NCBI GenBank assembly: GCA_005778405.1
Contig: SXOA01000010.1
Span: 1-64,000, forward strand
DNA length: 64,000 bases
Source of the DNA: Planctomycetaceae bacterium
GTDB lineage: Bacteria; Planctomycetota; Planctomycetia; Pirellulales; Pirellulaceae
Reading direction: 5' to 3'
Below the pieces are notes generated by a model. The model ran no database searches. It was not told the DNA's origin and worked only from the letters and a program-made list of their open reading frames with translations. The first letter of the stretch is position 1. The number at the start of each line of letters is the position of its first letter. This document shows, piece after piece, positions 52,002 through 61,806 of this stretch. Position numbers and translations under genes: made by a program.

Positions 52002-52784
52002 ATGAAGCTACTGGATAATCGAGTTGCGCTCATCACGGGTGCCGGCCGCGGCATTGGCCGGGCGATTGCATTGGCGTTCGCCGCCGAAGGGGCCAGACTC
52101 GCACTGACCGCCAGAACGGCAAGTGAACTGGATGAGGTGGCCGGCCAAATCCGTTCCGCCGGTGGAACAGCCTTGACGTTGCCGGCGGACCTTGCCAATC
52201 GAGCGGTCCTTCAGCAACTCGTTGCCAGCGTCGCGAAGTCACTCGGCCCTGTTGAAATCCTGGTCAACAACGCTGGCATCGGCAGTAGCGCCGGCCCCAG
52301 TCCGGTTGTCGATTTCAGCGACGACTTCTGGGAGCAAACGCTCCAGGTCAACCTGACCGCGCCATATCTTCTCTCAAAAGCGGTGCTGCCAGGCATGCTG
52401 GCCAAGAAGTGGGGCCGGATCATCATGATCGCCTCCATCAACGGCAAGATTGGCGCGCTCCACGGCGCGGCCTATGCCGCCAGCAAACATGGCCTCTTGG
52501 GGTTCACGCGCACACTGGCGATAGAGGTTGCCAAAGAGGGAATTACGGTCAATGCCATCTGCCCCGGTCCCGTCCACACACTGATGAACGATGTGCGCGT
52601 GCAGTATGACGCCCGCCGCAAAGGGGTAACCTTCGAGGAGCAGGCAACCGGCCTCACGCCTCTCGGCCGCCGCCTGGAGCCGGAGGAAATCGCGCCGCTT
52701 GCCGTCTACCTCGCCAGCGATGCCGCCGCCAGCGTTGTGGGGCAGGCGATCAACATCGATGGCGGAGTGCTCATGACGGGGTGA
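52002..52784 (+). CDS. Short-chain dehydrogenase, FabG-like
   Basis: The 260-residue SDR has TGAGRGIGRAIALAFAAEGA at the N-terminus (NADP(H) fold), NNAGIG near residue 88, the active site S-Y-K (IASINGKIG, AYAASKHGLLGF) and the C-terminal VVGQAINIDGGVLMTG. It most resembles 3-oxoacyl-ACP reductases and glucose-1-dehydrogenase-like SDRs; the substrate is not determined. A weak AGG ribosome site precedes the ATG, 22 bases after the DUF1501 stop, so it may be a passenger of that operon. Confidence 0.9.
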   Translation: MKLLDNRVALITGAGRGIGRAIALAFAAEGARLALTARTASELDEVAGQIRSAGGTALTLPADLANRAVLQQLVASVAKSLGPVEILVNNAGIGSSAGPSPVVDFSDDFWEQTLQVNLTAPYLLSKAVLPGMLAKKWGRIIMIASINGKIGALHGAAYAASKHGLLGFTRTLAIEVAKEGITVNAICPGPVHTLMNDVRVQYDARRKGVTFEEQATGLTPLGRRLEPEEIAPLAVYLASDAAASVVGQAINIDGGVLMTG

Positions 52785-52798
52785 GACCCTCTCCCCGG

Positions 52799-52819
52799 CC
52801 CTCTCCCAGGAGGAGAGGG
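52799..52819. terminator. Short hairpin between convergent genes
   Basis: CCCTCTCC (52799-52806) pairs with GGAGAGGG (52812-52819) around CAGGA. It sits between the SDR and the giant secreted protein and may serve both strands. There is no T-run. Confidence 0.4.
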
Positions 52820-52823
52820 GGAA

Positions 52824-55800
52824 CTACTTCTTGCTCTTGAAGTGGTAGTCATCCATCGCCAGCAGAACCCCCAGGCTGTCGTCGCTGCCGGAGTCGCTAC
52901 CAAGTTCCGCGAAGAACGAATCGGCGGACTCCCCCTCTCCTTCACCTGCGGGAGCATCGTTCGCGGCATTCAGCTTGTTGATGATGATCAGGGCGTCAAT
53001 CGGAGCAAGCGATCCGTCACCACTCACATCCACAAAGGGAGCGCGGGAGAAGGGAGTTGAAACCAGTTCCGTGTCGCCGCTGTTGAGCCTGTTGATGATC
53101 AGTAGGGCGTCAATCGGCGTAACGAAACCGTCGTTGTTCACGTCCTCTCGCTCGCGGCTGTTGGTGAAGCTGCCTGAGGGCTGAGTCGGAGTGAGCGGCG
53201 GGTCGAAATTGCCGGGAATTGGCAGGCCAAATTCGTCCCCGAACTGGGCAAAAATGTCCTCACCGAACGGCGTCGGCTTGTAGTAGATGCCCCCTTCCAA
53301 AGTGTGGCGGGTGATCAGTCCCCCGGCCGCGCCATTGGACATGAAGACGTACCACTCGCCAGCTTCGTTGGGGGTGATGCCTCCGCGATCGGGCACAAAC
53401 AGACCGATGTCGGTAAAGCCGTCACCGTTGAAGTCGGCAGCCACCGGCCGCTCGCGAACGCTGGAGAAGCCAAAGCCGAATGAGCCGGCCGGGATCGCCT
53501 GCGCGTTGCCGGTCAGTCCGCCAAAGGCCGGGCCGCCGTAATCGATGGTAAAGCGATCATCCGCCCAGGCCCCCAGGTCTTCAAAACCATTGCCGTCAAA
53601 ATCGCCCGTAATCGGCAGGCCAGACATGTTGGTGCCGACCAGCTTGGTATCAACCTTGAAGTCGTGGTTGGTGTCGAGCAGCCAGGTCGTGCCCACCTTG
53701 AGCCCGACTTCGTCGCCATTGGCGGCGTTGCCGTCAAAGTTGCCGGCGACCGGAGTACCGTTGATATTGGTCACTCCCGCAAACAAGGGCTGGACGATAT
53801 TGAGGTCTGCCTGCCCGTCGTTGTTGGTGTCAATCAACCAGCGATAACTAGTCCCGACTTTGCCGTAGCCCGCCAGCTTGTCAAAGCCGTCGGCGACTCC
53901 GGCCGGTGAGCTGACGAAGTTTCCGGCGAACAAGTTGTCGCTGGAAAAGCCCGCCAAATAAATGATGTCGCGATTGGTGGAATCGACGTTGGTCGGATCG
54001 AATAGATTATTGCCGTTGGTATCCACATACACGCTCCCCGCGGCCCAAGCACCCAGCTCCGCTCGGCTGTCGACGGTGAAGCGGGCGATGAAGTCGCTCC
54101 CGGCATGGCTATCGCCACTGGGGAAAGTGGGAGCGCCGTTGGGCTCGGCGGCGTTGCTCTCGCCGTCCAACCTGTTGCCGGCCGGGTCGAGCAAGTTGTC
54201 GTTGATGGTCAGCGTGAACCGGTCATCGGGCAGTGGCGCGGCGAACACAATTTCGATCGATGCCGTGGGAACTCCGCCTTGCACCACTGGGTTATTGACC
54301 AAGATAACCGAGGAAATGGCCGCAATCCCGGTGGCATCTCCCCTGACCACATAGGTACCGGGAGTAACCGCGGTGATGGGGTCGATGGCGCTATAAAGGA
54401 ACCCTGGTGCCCGAGCCGGCAGATCCTTGAGCTGGATCGTCAAGCTGTTGACTAGCGGTGTCGGACGCAGGGTATTGTCCGTGGTCTTCGAGTTGAACAA
54501 ATTGTAGGTCGCGCTCGGGATGTTGTTCGCCAGCACATCCGTGACTTGAGGACCAAAGACATCCACATTGATGACCCCCGGATTGCCAGTGCCAACGCCA
54601 TCGAGGTTGTCGAATTCATAGCGATTGACGGAATCCGCCGTGGCTCCGCGGACGCGCACAAAAATGCGATTGAACTGAGGAAAGGCTGGATCATTGGTCG
54701 CCCCAAAGACGGCAACCTTGCCGCCCGAGGTGACCACGCCCGAAGTAATCAGCACACCGTTGGCATCGTAGATGTCCAAGTTCATGTCACCGCTGCCGGG
54801 CAAGCCCGCGCGGCCATTGGCCAGGGTTCCCTGGATGTCAAACAGGATCTTGACGGCAAACGTGCCAGTAGCCTGCGGACGGAAATCATACCAGTCCTCG
54901 TCGCCGGGGACCGCGAACGGAGCAATCACCGCGCCGGGATCAATCGTCGGCCGAGTCGGATTCTCGCCCACGCGGGAGAGAGTTGCCGGTGTCAGGCGAG
55001 TGTCGTTGTATTCAAACGGATCGGAATGAAAGACCTCAATTCGGCCATTTCCATCCGTGCCGACTCCGCCCGTCACCGAGTTGACGGGAGTGACATCCAA
55101 ACGCTCCGTGTTTTGATAAAAGACCGGGTTCAGCGCCCCCACCGTCACCGAGCCGCTCCGCTGGTCGGGAGCCTGGCGGATAATCGTCAGGTCACCGATG
55201 CCGGCGTCATCAACGATGAGCCGGTCGCTGGCGTTGGGTTCGCCGGCATCCACGTCGAAGGCCAGGCTGGCAGCGGGAGTGGCCACGAGGGCGTCCGCGA
55301 CGCTGATACGGATCAAATCGTCGCCACCGATCGTGGAGAGCTTGACCTTTTCGAGATTGGCGATGCTGAAAGTCTGAATGAAGCCGTTTTGCGTGTAGAT
55401 CAGGGCGCCGGCTCCCGTCTGCTCCGCGTTGACCACATCGTTGCCTGAGGTAGCCGTCAGGCCGACGGTATCGAAGCTGGCCAAGGAATCGACTGTAATC
55501 GCGCTCGCTGCCGACACTGAGTAGGTAAACAAAGGGTACGATGCGACCACTGCGCCCGTAGATGCCGCGGTGAAGCTCCCCGCTCCAGCGGCAAAGGGAA
55601 TGAAGCTCAGGGTATCCTCACCCAGAGTGCCGTTGATGGTGAGCGGTGCAGCCGCCGTATTGATGTTGACCCGTTCCACGCCGGGATATGCGACCGTGCC
55701 GGCGGCACCGTGCTTGAGCGTGTTGGCTGCCAGATTGAGCGTGACGGCGGCGGCACCAGCGCCGTTGAAGTTGAGCACGTCGCTGGCCGAGGGATTGTCC

Positions 55801-58745
55801 CCCTCGACGATGATCCGCGTGAGGTTGTGCTCGGACGCGACGTTGAACGTGTCGTCGCCGTCGAGACCGGCCAGCGTCAAGGCGATGATCGAAGGAGTAT
55901 TGACGACAATCTGCGAGTTGAGAACGACCTGGCCAGTGGCGTTCACCGAGAACGTATCGTTCAAGTCGGTGCCGCGGTAGATCAGGTTGTCGAACCGGCC
56001 GACGTCCACAAGCGTCAGGCTGCCGCCGACGCCCAATTGGCGGAAGGTCACGGGCGTCGCCGTGACGGTCGCAAAGCCGCCGTCCCGGAACGCGACGCTC
56101 CCCCCGTCGAATTCGCTGCCTGGGGTGAGAACCTGGGTGCCGTCGATCGAGAAGGTATTGATGGTCAACGTGTCAGCAACTGCGACTGCGACACTGTCAT
56201 TCTGGCCATCGATCTCGAGGTGCTCCGCATCGTTGAATACGATGGTGGGGAGACCGGTGATGGCCACCGAGCCGGAATTCGTGTCGACAACCGTGTAGGT
56301 AATCGCGTCCGCGATATCAACGCGGCCATTGACGATGACCGTATCACTGCCGGTGGGATTGCCCCCGTTGACAGTGATGCTGGTCAGGCCTGTTGGCACG
56401 GTGGGGTTGTTCATGTTAACAACGTCGTCGCCGGACAAGGCGTTCAGGACCAGCGCTGCCTTGTTCGAAAACTGATAGGTCTCAAACCCGTCGATGCTTA
56501 CCAGCCCATTCGTTGCCGCCGAGCCCGGGGAGTAGTTGATGGCGTTGTCGGCATTGGTGGCATTGATCGTGAGAGTCGCGGCGGCGACCAGATCGACGAC
56601 CGGCTCCAAACCGGTGAAGTGAACGGTCTGGCTGTCGGCCGCCAGGGTGTGAACCACGGTCCCGTCGGCGCTCGATGCTCCCGGAGTATACGTGCTGCTG
56701 GTGACAGCCGTCGTGCCAATGAGCCGCAGCGTGTCCGCGCCTTCACCTGCGTTGTAGATGATGCCCGGAGCAATCAGGCCAGCCGAGTTGTCGACCGTCA
56801 CCGTGTCGTTGCCGGCAAGTGTATTGAGGCGGAGCTCACCGGGGAGAGTCGGGAGAACGTTGAGTGTGCGAACTCCCAAACCTCCCGCGGCGGTGATGCG
56901 GATATTCGCGCCGACTCTGACCACCGACCAGTCGTTGTTCGTTGCTCCACCTTCCACGACGAGCGAATCGACCGTTCCTTGATATTCAAAGGTGCTCGCG
57001 TCAAACAGGTCTTCCAGCACAAACGTGTCCTCTCGCGTGCTCGTCTGGCCCGGGTGCGCCAGCCTGAAGGTATCAATCGCATTCCACTCGATGATCGGCA
57101 GAGTATCGGTGGTGGCGCGCCCTCGCTGGTCGGTTGGAGAGTTTTGGACCCTGGAATGTCCCTCCGGCCCAGGATTGACAACCAACGTATCGTCGCTGTT
57201 GTTCCCCAGATAGACAATTTGTTCGATGCCGGTCAAGTTGATGTCGGCACCCAGACCAGTCACGACTTGAGCCGACGCGTCGGTGGAGTTCGGGCGAATA
57301 GTCACCGTTTCCGTGGCGACGCTGGTCAGAAAGACAGAATCGCTGGCCGAAGGATTCCCGCCCTGGATTGCCAGGGCCGCGGTGAGACCGGCGGAGACAT
57401 TGAATCGATCGTCTCCATCTCCGCCTAGCAGCGCTCCGCCGCCAGTGCCGCTGGTGAGCACGTCGTCATAAGCGGAGCCGACGATGGTGTCCGTGCCGTT
57501 GCCGGCGAAAGTGACGCCGATTGGGCTGTTGGTGAAATCGATCAGGTCGTTCCCGTCGGCCGCCACGGAAATGACGGTGGTCGTGCCGCTGCCGACGAAG
57601 ACTCGGTCATCTCCGGTCCCAGGATCGATGGTGACTGGAAAACCGACATCCCCGGAAACGATGATGCTGTCATTGCCGGCTCCGGCGAGGACGTTGATCG
57701 AAGTAATCAGAGAGCTGTCAAAGATTTCTTCCGTGCCGTTGACCTGAACACGGAGTCCGCCACCCATGTCCACGTTGATGTTGTCGACGCTGGCCCCCGC
57801 GCCACCGTTGACGGTGAGCACACCAGTGGCTCGGTTCAGGTTCGCATGAAAACTGTTGATCGTGGAAGGGAGCTTGATCGTGTAATCGTAAGCGTCGCGC
57901 AAAATGAGCGCGTTCAGATCGCTGATCAATTCGCGCGTAGGGGGCGGGAAGCCCACCGTGCGGCCCGGATTCATCAGGTCGAACGGGTGCTGGGTAAAGC
58001 CAGCCGGCGCAATTCCCTCAAAGATGTGCCCGCCGCCGTTGGTCGTGAACGTTGCCGTGACGGACGCACCGGTGAACAGGAACAGATTGCTGCCTCCATC
58101 GTTGGGGTCGGCTGGTCCGGCGGCGCCCATGAAATTCATGATCGCGGCGGGACCGTCAATGAGGATTCCCACCGCGTGACCAATCTCGTGGACAATCGTG
58201 CGATAGAAGTCGTTGCCGTTGAGTGCATTGGGCCCGTTGGCCGCGAATGCATTGAGCAGCGTTGGGAACTCGGCATCGTCAAAGATGCCCGTGTCAAAAT
58301 ACCAACCGGCTCCTCCGCCGTTGTCGTCCATCCGAATGTCGGCGTTGATCGGCTTGCCTGCCGCATTGTAGTTGATGTTATTAGCGACGCCGCGCCCGCC
58401 GCCTCCCAGGTTGCCGGCATCTATTTCCAGCGAATAGGTGTTGCCGCCCCCCGCATAATTGAAGTTGACAATGACTGCTTCCCAGTCGTCGATTGCCCGG
58501 TCAACGATCGCTCTAGCAATGGGCGCATTGGCTGCTCCGTAATTCGCAACGAAGTTATCGGTATCAGCGCCGCCATTATCGCCGCGGTCGGTCCAAAGAA
58601 TGATGGCGAGCAGGCTTCGCGTTTCGAGCGATTCGACTCCCAAGGGTCGACGCAACCGACTCCTTCTGGACTCGGAACCTTGAAAGAACGACCACCGTTT
58701 CCGCAAAGATGACTTCTCACGACGACTGGTATTACGCATGTTCAC
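52824..58745 (-). CDS. Giant secreted protein: Planc_extracel leader, metalloprotease-like domain, repeat region, dockerin repeats
   Basis: The protein has about 1973 residues. GTG at 58745 has AAGGAG six bases upstream and gives the planctomycete extracellular leader (RRPLGVESLETRSLLA). Residues 50-240 form a matrixin-like region with TIVHEIGHAVGILID at about 186: HExxH is present but the third zinc histidine is replaced by isoleucine. Then follow long Gly/Asp/Asn-rich beta repeats with GNDSI, GDDRVF and NDTLVV units (about 330-1300), a PPC-like domain (GDEDWYDFRPQATGTFAVKI), VCBS/FG-GAP units (DFNGDGFTDIGLF), and two dockerin-type calcium repeats near the end (DVNNDGFVTPIDALLIINRL, DVSGDGSLAPIDALIIINKL). 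It probably sits on the cell surface. Its neighbours give no further clue. Confidence 0.82.
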   Translation of the reverse strand: MNMRNTSRREKSSLRKRWSFFQGSESRRSRLRRPLGVESLETRSLLAIILWTDRGDNGGADTDNFVANYGAANAPIARAIVDRAIDDWEAVIVNFNYAGGGNTYSLEIDAGNLGGGGRGVANNINYNAAGKPINADIRMDDNGGGAGWYFDTGIFDDAEFPTLLNAFAANGPNALNGNDFYRTIVHEIGHAVGILIDGPAAIMNFMGAAGPADPNDGGSNLFLFTGASVTATFTTNGGGHIFEGIAPAGFTQHPFDLMNPGRTVGFPPPTRELISDLNALILRDAYDYTIKLPSTINSFHANLNRATGVLTVNGGAGASVDNINVDMGGGLRVQVNGTEEIFDSSLITSINVLAGAGNDSIIVSGDVGFPVTIDPGTGDDRVFVGSGTTTVISVAADGNDLIDFTNSPIGVTFAGNGTDTIVGSAYDDVLTSGTGGGALLGGDGDDRFNVSAGLTAALAIQGGNPSASDSVFLTSVATETVTIRPNSTDASAQVVTGLGADINLTGIEQIVYLGNNSDDTLVVNPGPEGHSRVQNSPTDQRGRATTDTLPIIEWNAIDTFRLAHPGQTSTREDTFVLEDLFDASTFEYQGTVDSLVVEGGATNNDWSVVRVGANIRITAAGGLGVRTLNVLPTLPGELRLNTLAGNDTVTVDNSAGLIAPGIIYNAGEGADTLRLIGTTAVTSSTYTPGASSADGTVVHTLAADSQTVHFTGLEPVVDLVAAATLTINATNADNAINYSPGSAATNGLVSIDGFETYQFSNKAALVLNALSGDDVVNMNNPTVPTGLTSITVNGGNPTGSDTVIVNGRVDIADAITYTVVDTNSGSVAITGLPTIVFNDAEHLEIDGQNDSVAVAVADTLTINTFSIDGTQVLTPGSEFDGGSVAFRDGGFATVTATPVTFRQLGVGGSLTLVDVGRFDNLIYRGTDLNDTFSVNATGQVVLNSQIVVNTPSIIALTLAGLDGDDTFNVASEHNLTRIIVEGDNPSASDVLNFNGAGAAAVTLNLAANTLKHGAAGTVAYPGVERVNINTAAAPLTINGTLGEDTLSFIPFAAGAGSFTAASTGAVVASYPLFTYSVSAASAITVDSLASFDTVGLTATSGNDVVNAEQTGAGALIYTQNGFIQTFSIANLEKVKLSTIGGDDLIRISVADALVATPAASLAFDVDAGEPNASDRLIVDDAGIGDLTIIRQAPDQRSGSVTVGALNPVFYQNTERLDVTPVNSVTGGVGTDGNGRIEVFHSDPFEYNDTRLTPATLSRVGENPTRPTIDPGAVIAPFAVPGDEDWYDFRPQATGTFAVKILFDIQGTLANGRAGLPGSGDMNLDIYDANGVLITSGVVTSGGKVAVFGATNDPAFPQFNRIFVRVRGATADSVNRYEFDNLDGVGTGNPGVINVDVFGPQVTDVLANNIPSATYNLFNSKTTDNTLRPTPLVNSLTIQLKDLPARAPGFLYSAIDPITAVTPGTYVVRGDATGIAAISSVILVNNPVVQGGVPTASIEIVFAAPLPDDRFTLTINDNLLDPAGNRLDGESNAAEPNGAPTFPSGDSHAGSDFIARFTVDSRAELGAWAAGSVYVDTNGNNLFDPTNVDSTNRDIIYLAGFSSDNLFAGNFVSSPAGVADGFDKLAGYGKVGTSYRWLIDTNNDGQADLNIVQPLFAGVTNINGTPVAGNFDGNAANGDEVGLKVGTTWLLDTNHDFKVDTKLVGTNMSGLPITGDFDGNGFEDLGAWADDRFTIDYGGPAFGGLTGNAQAIPAGSFGFGFSSVRERPVAADFNGDGFTDIGLFVPDRGGITPNEAGEWYVFMSNGAAGGLITRHTLEGGIYYKPTPFGEDIFAQFGDEFGLPIPGNFDPPLTPTQPSGSFTNSREREDVNNDGFVTPIDALLIINRLNSGDTELVSTPFSRAPFVDVSGDGSLAPIDALIIINKLNAANDAPAGEGEGESADSFFAELGSDSGSDDSLGVLLAMDDYHFKSKK

Positions 58746-58958
58746 GAGGGACTCCTTGGCTTGTTTGGGCGAGAATTGGCCCACGATTATGCCGTTCGAC
58801 GATGTAAACCCGATAAATCGACTATGTGTTGAACTGCGAAAGCAAGGTAATATGGGACGATTGGGTTGTCAATCATCGTTAGCACTAGATTCTCGGATTT
58901 GATGATGTCGCGGGTTTTCTGGAGCGTGCCAGTTTTCAATCGATTGGCGGTAGCGCGC

Positions 58959-58996
58959 AAAAAAAAAGGCCGAGTCAGCGGGGCTGACTCGGCCTT
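58959..58996 (-). terminator. Strong terminator of the porin gene
   Basis: A 14-base perfect stem, AAGGCCGAGTCAGC (58966-58979) with GCTGACTCGGCCTT (58983-58996) and loop GGG, is followed on the minus strand by a T-run (A-run at 58959-58965). It is just after the stop of the gene at 59029. Confidence 0.9.
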
Positions 58997-59028
58997 AAAA
59001 AGCCGACAAACTGCAGGAATCTACTAGC

Positions 59029-60231
59029 TTACCAGCGGTAATCCAGGCGGGTGGTGAAGCCGTCAAAGGTGATGGCATTCACGCTGCTGCTCAGGCCGAC
59101 AAAGTTGTTGCTTTGAACCGACTGGATCCACTGATTCTGGGGAATGGCGTTGAACCAGCCAGACACCATGTACCCGCTCGTCAGCCGCCAGTGGCCGCAT
59201 TCGCTCTGCCAGCCGGCACCGAGTTCCAGGTCCAGAATGGTGACCAGGCGGCCGGCCTTCCAGGTGGTGTCCACGATAATCGGGTCCACGTCGCTGCTCT
59301 GGGTATAGCGTCCGCGGAACTCGCCGGCGACAAAGCTGGCGGAAGTTTTGCCGTATACCATGAAGCCGCTGTTGCAGGCATGACGCTCGCCGTCGAGACC
59401 CACTCGGAAGCCGCCACCATCAAAGTTCAGGTTGGTGATTAGCGTGTCCGTGGTGCCGGTACCGGAGTAAACCCCGGTGAAATCCTGCTTGAGGCCGGCA
59501 TAGCGGGCCCCCACCAGATAGTTGACGGCCCACAGATCGCCTGAGTTGATCACTGCCCGGTAATCGGCGTCCACCAGGTCATATCTGATGTCCAGGTTCG
59601 CGAAAGCATCCAGGAAATCCGAGCCCGCGTTGGCCGTGCCCGGATGCAGCACCAGGCTCCGCAAAACCAGCGGCGCGGTGGTGGTGACCGTGTCCGTGCC
59701 GCTGCTCTGGAAGCGGCTGTAGGTGAGCGAAAGGCTGGTGCAGTCGTCCATGGCGAAGACGGCACCGAACCGGAAGCCGGCGGCGAAATCGTGGTCCGCG
59801 ACGGCAATCGGGCCAACTTGAATGGGGGGCGTTGGGGGAGGAACAATCGCTCCGTCAATCGCCACGCCATAAGCCACTTCCGAGCCACGGGCCCGCAGGA
59901 CCAGCAGCTCGCCAAAAATCCCGCTGCGATGCGCCCAAACGGGAGAGCAGCAGTCGCTGGTCTCGTGCAGGTCGATCTTGCCAACCTGCACTGGGGATTG
60001 CAGCGGACCTCCACCATTGGTCGTGTCCAGCTCCGCTTCGCCGCTAACGAGGTGGAACTCGCCGGCGTCCTGCTGGTCAGCGAATGCCAGTCTGCGCGGA
60101 AGATCCGTCGGCCAGGCGGCCACGTCTTGGTAATGCGCCGGCAGCTTTTGTGCGAATTCCTCGCAACGGGCCTGCCCGGCATAGGCCAGATAGATCAAAC
60201 CTGCGAACAAAACGCGACAAAAGCATTTCAT
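59029..60231 (-). CDS. Lpg1974-family outer-membrane beta-barrel (porin-like) protein
   Basis: The 400-residue protein has a signal peptide (FCRVLFAGLIYLAYAGQARC), a short linker, then a beta-barrel with alternating polar and aromatic strands (GIFGELLVLRARGSEVAYGV, FAAGFRFGAVFAMDDCTSLS, NYLVGARYAGLKQDF), ending TTRLDYRW with the terminal aromatic residue usual for outer-membrane proteins. This matches the Lpg1974/PF05150 group common in planctomycetes. AAGGA precedes the ATG at 60231. It is monocistronic, with a strong terminator. Confidence 0.8.
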   Translation of the reverse strand: MKCFCRVLFAGLIYLAYAGQARCEEFAQKLPAHYQDVAAWPTDLPRRLAFADQQDAGEFHLVSGEAELDTTNGGGPLQSPVQVGKIDLHETSDCCSPVWAHRSGIFGELLVLRARGSEVAYGVAIDGAIVPPPTPPIQVGPIAVADHDFAAGFRFGAVFAMDDCTSLSLTYSRFQSSGTDTVTTTAPLVLRSLVLHPGTANAGSDFLDAFANLDIRYDLVDADYRAVINSGDLWAVNYLVGARYAGLKQDFTGVYSGTGTTDTLITNLNFDGGGFRVGLDGERHACNSGFMVYGKTSASFVAGEFRGRYTQSSDVDPIIVDTTWKAGRLVTILDLELGAGWQSECGHWRLTSGYMVSGWFNAIPQNQWIQSVQSNNFVGLSSSVNAITFDGFTTRLDYRW

Positions 60232-60474
60232 GATTAATTCCTTATAGTCGGCATATCCCTTCCTAGTATCGTTCCGGGCAACCGGCGCAGAGAAAAAAAA
60301 ACGGATGCGCAGCATAAGCGTTGCGGCAGTGAAAACCCGCAGGAATGGCAGAACCTGTAGAAGAGACAGAACCGTTACGGCAGAAATGTTTGGAATAACC
60401 GCGCCAGTTTACCAGTCTCCCGATGCTCCGAGAAAACGGCCGGAAACACTGGAAATCAGCGGGGATGGATTCGT

Positions 60475-61779
60475 TTAGACCTCGTCCAATGGCTCGGCCG
60501 CATCCCCGAATCTGCCGGGGCGGACCTGCATCTTGTCCATCATGGAGAGATAGAGCCGGCAGGCCTGGCGGTTGGTCTTGTTGCGGTAGTCGAGGGACTT
60601 GCCTGTCTGGATTCGCCCGCCGCCGCGGCCAAGCATCACGATGGGAAGCTGTGTGGCGTCATGGCTGCCGGTCATCATGCTGGAGCAGTACATCAGCATG
60701 GAATTGTCGAGCAGCGTCCGCTCCCCTTCTTGAATCGCGTCCAGTTTGCGGGCGATGTAGCCAAGCTGCTCCAGGAAGAACTGATTCACCTTCAGCCAGT
60801 CTGCCGTATCGGAATGCGACAGTAGGTGATGAATCATGTAGTCCACGCCAAGATGCGGGAAGCGGAGCGACGAATGGTCGTTATTAAGCTTGAGCGTCGT
60901 GATCCGCGTCGTATCCGTCTGGAAACCGAGCACGAGGATATCGCACATCAGCCGCATGTGGTCGGCGACGTTTTGGGGAATCCCGTCCGCGGGGCGCTCC
61001 ATGTTGGGCTTGGCGAGCGTCGGCCGCCAGCCTTGCAATTCCCCCTTTTTGCCGGCGTTTTCGATCCGCTGTTCCACATCCCGCACGCTGTCGAGATATT
61101 CGTCGAGCTTGCGCTGGTCGGTATTGCTAATCTGGCGGCGCAAATCGCTGGCGTCGGCGATGACGGCGTCGAGGACACTCTTGTCCCCCTTTTGCACTTC
61201 GTCCTTGAACAAGCGGTCGAACGCGAGGGCGGGGTAGAGCTCCAATGGAGTCGGCGTGGTTGGTGATGTCCAGGAAATATGCGAGCTGTAGAGCATCGAG
61301 TAATTCTTATGGACCGAGGGGTTTGATTTCTCGCACCCCAGTACCAGGCTGGGCACTTTGGTCGACCGGCCGTAAGTCTGCGCCAGCAGTTGATCGACGC
61401 TGGTGCCCGAACGAATGTCTCCGCCGGAGGCGAGTGAAGCGCCGGACAGCAAATTGCCTGTCTGTGAGCTATGGATGTTTCCCTTAAGGGCCTGCTCGTT
61501 GTAGAGGCCGCTGATGAAGAGGAGCTTTTCGCGGAAATCCTTGAGCGGGGCCAACACCTGCCCCAGCTCCATCGATTTCCCTTCCCCCTTCACCCACCAC
61601 TCCTTGGTGTGAAAGCCGTTGCCGGAGAACAGGACCGCCAGGCGAACGGGCGCTTCGCTGGATTTCTGGTTCTTGGCCGGCTCATCGCCCCAGACCGGCA
61701 GCGATTCCAGCCACGGCAAAGCCATTGTGACGCCAAGGCCGCGGAGCATGGTGCGACGGGAGAAGTGGTGAGTCTGCAT
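60475..61779 (-). CDS. DUF1552 secreted protein with Tat-type leader
   Basis: The 434-residue protein has a twin-arginine leader (FSRRTMLRGLGVTMALPWL), then the DUF1552 pattern (RLAVLFSGNGFHTKEWW, SCEKS-like GCEKSNPSVHKNYSMLYS, and NSMLMYCSSMMTGSHDATQL near the end). The family resembles DUF1501 and is always found next to DUF1592/1588/1585 proteins, as here: that gene ends 27 bases upstream. Its function is unknown; the pair is periplasmic. Confidence 0.88.
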   Translation of the reverse strand: MQTHHFSRRTMLRGLGVTMALPWLESLPVWGDEPAKNQKSSEAPVRLAVLFSGNGFHTKEWWVKGEGKSMELGQVLAPLKDFREKLLFISGLYNEQALKGNIHSSQTGNLLSGASLASGGDIRSGTSVDQLLAQTYGRSTKVPSLVLGCEKSNPSVHKNYSMLYSSHISWTSPTTPTPLELYPALAFDRLFKDEVQKGDKSVLDAVIADASDLRRQISNTDQRKLDEYLDSVRDVEQRIENAGKKGELQGWRPTLAKPNMERPADGIPQNVADHMRLMCDILVLGFQTDTTRITTLKLNNDHSSLRFPHLGVDYMIHHLLSHSDTADWLKVNQFFLEQLGYIARKLDAIQEGERTLLDNSMLMYCSSMMTGSHDATQLPIVMLGRGGGRIQTGKSLDYRNKTNRQACRLYLSMMDKMQVRPGRFGDAAEPLDEV

Positions 61780-61806
61780 GGCTAATTCGCTTTCGAAATG
61801 GTGGTA

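Noticed and set aside
55710-57428. A 572-codon plus-strand frame, and others at 19326-20594, 22188-23528 and 62614-63804
   Set aside because: All lie antisense to well-supported secreted-protein genes and show no motif, leader or ribosome site.
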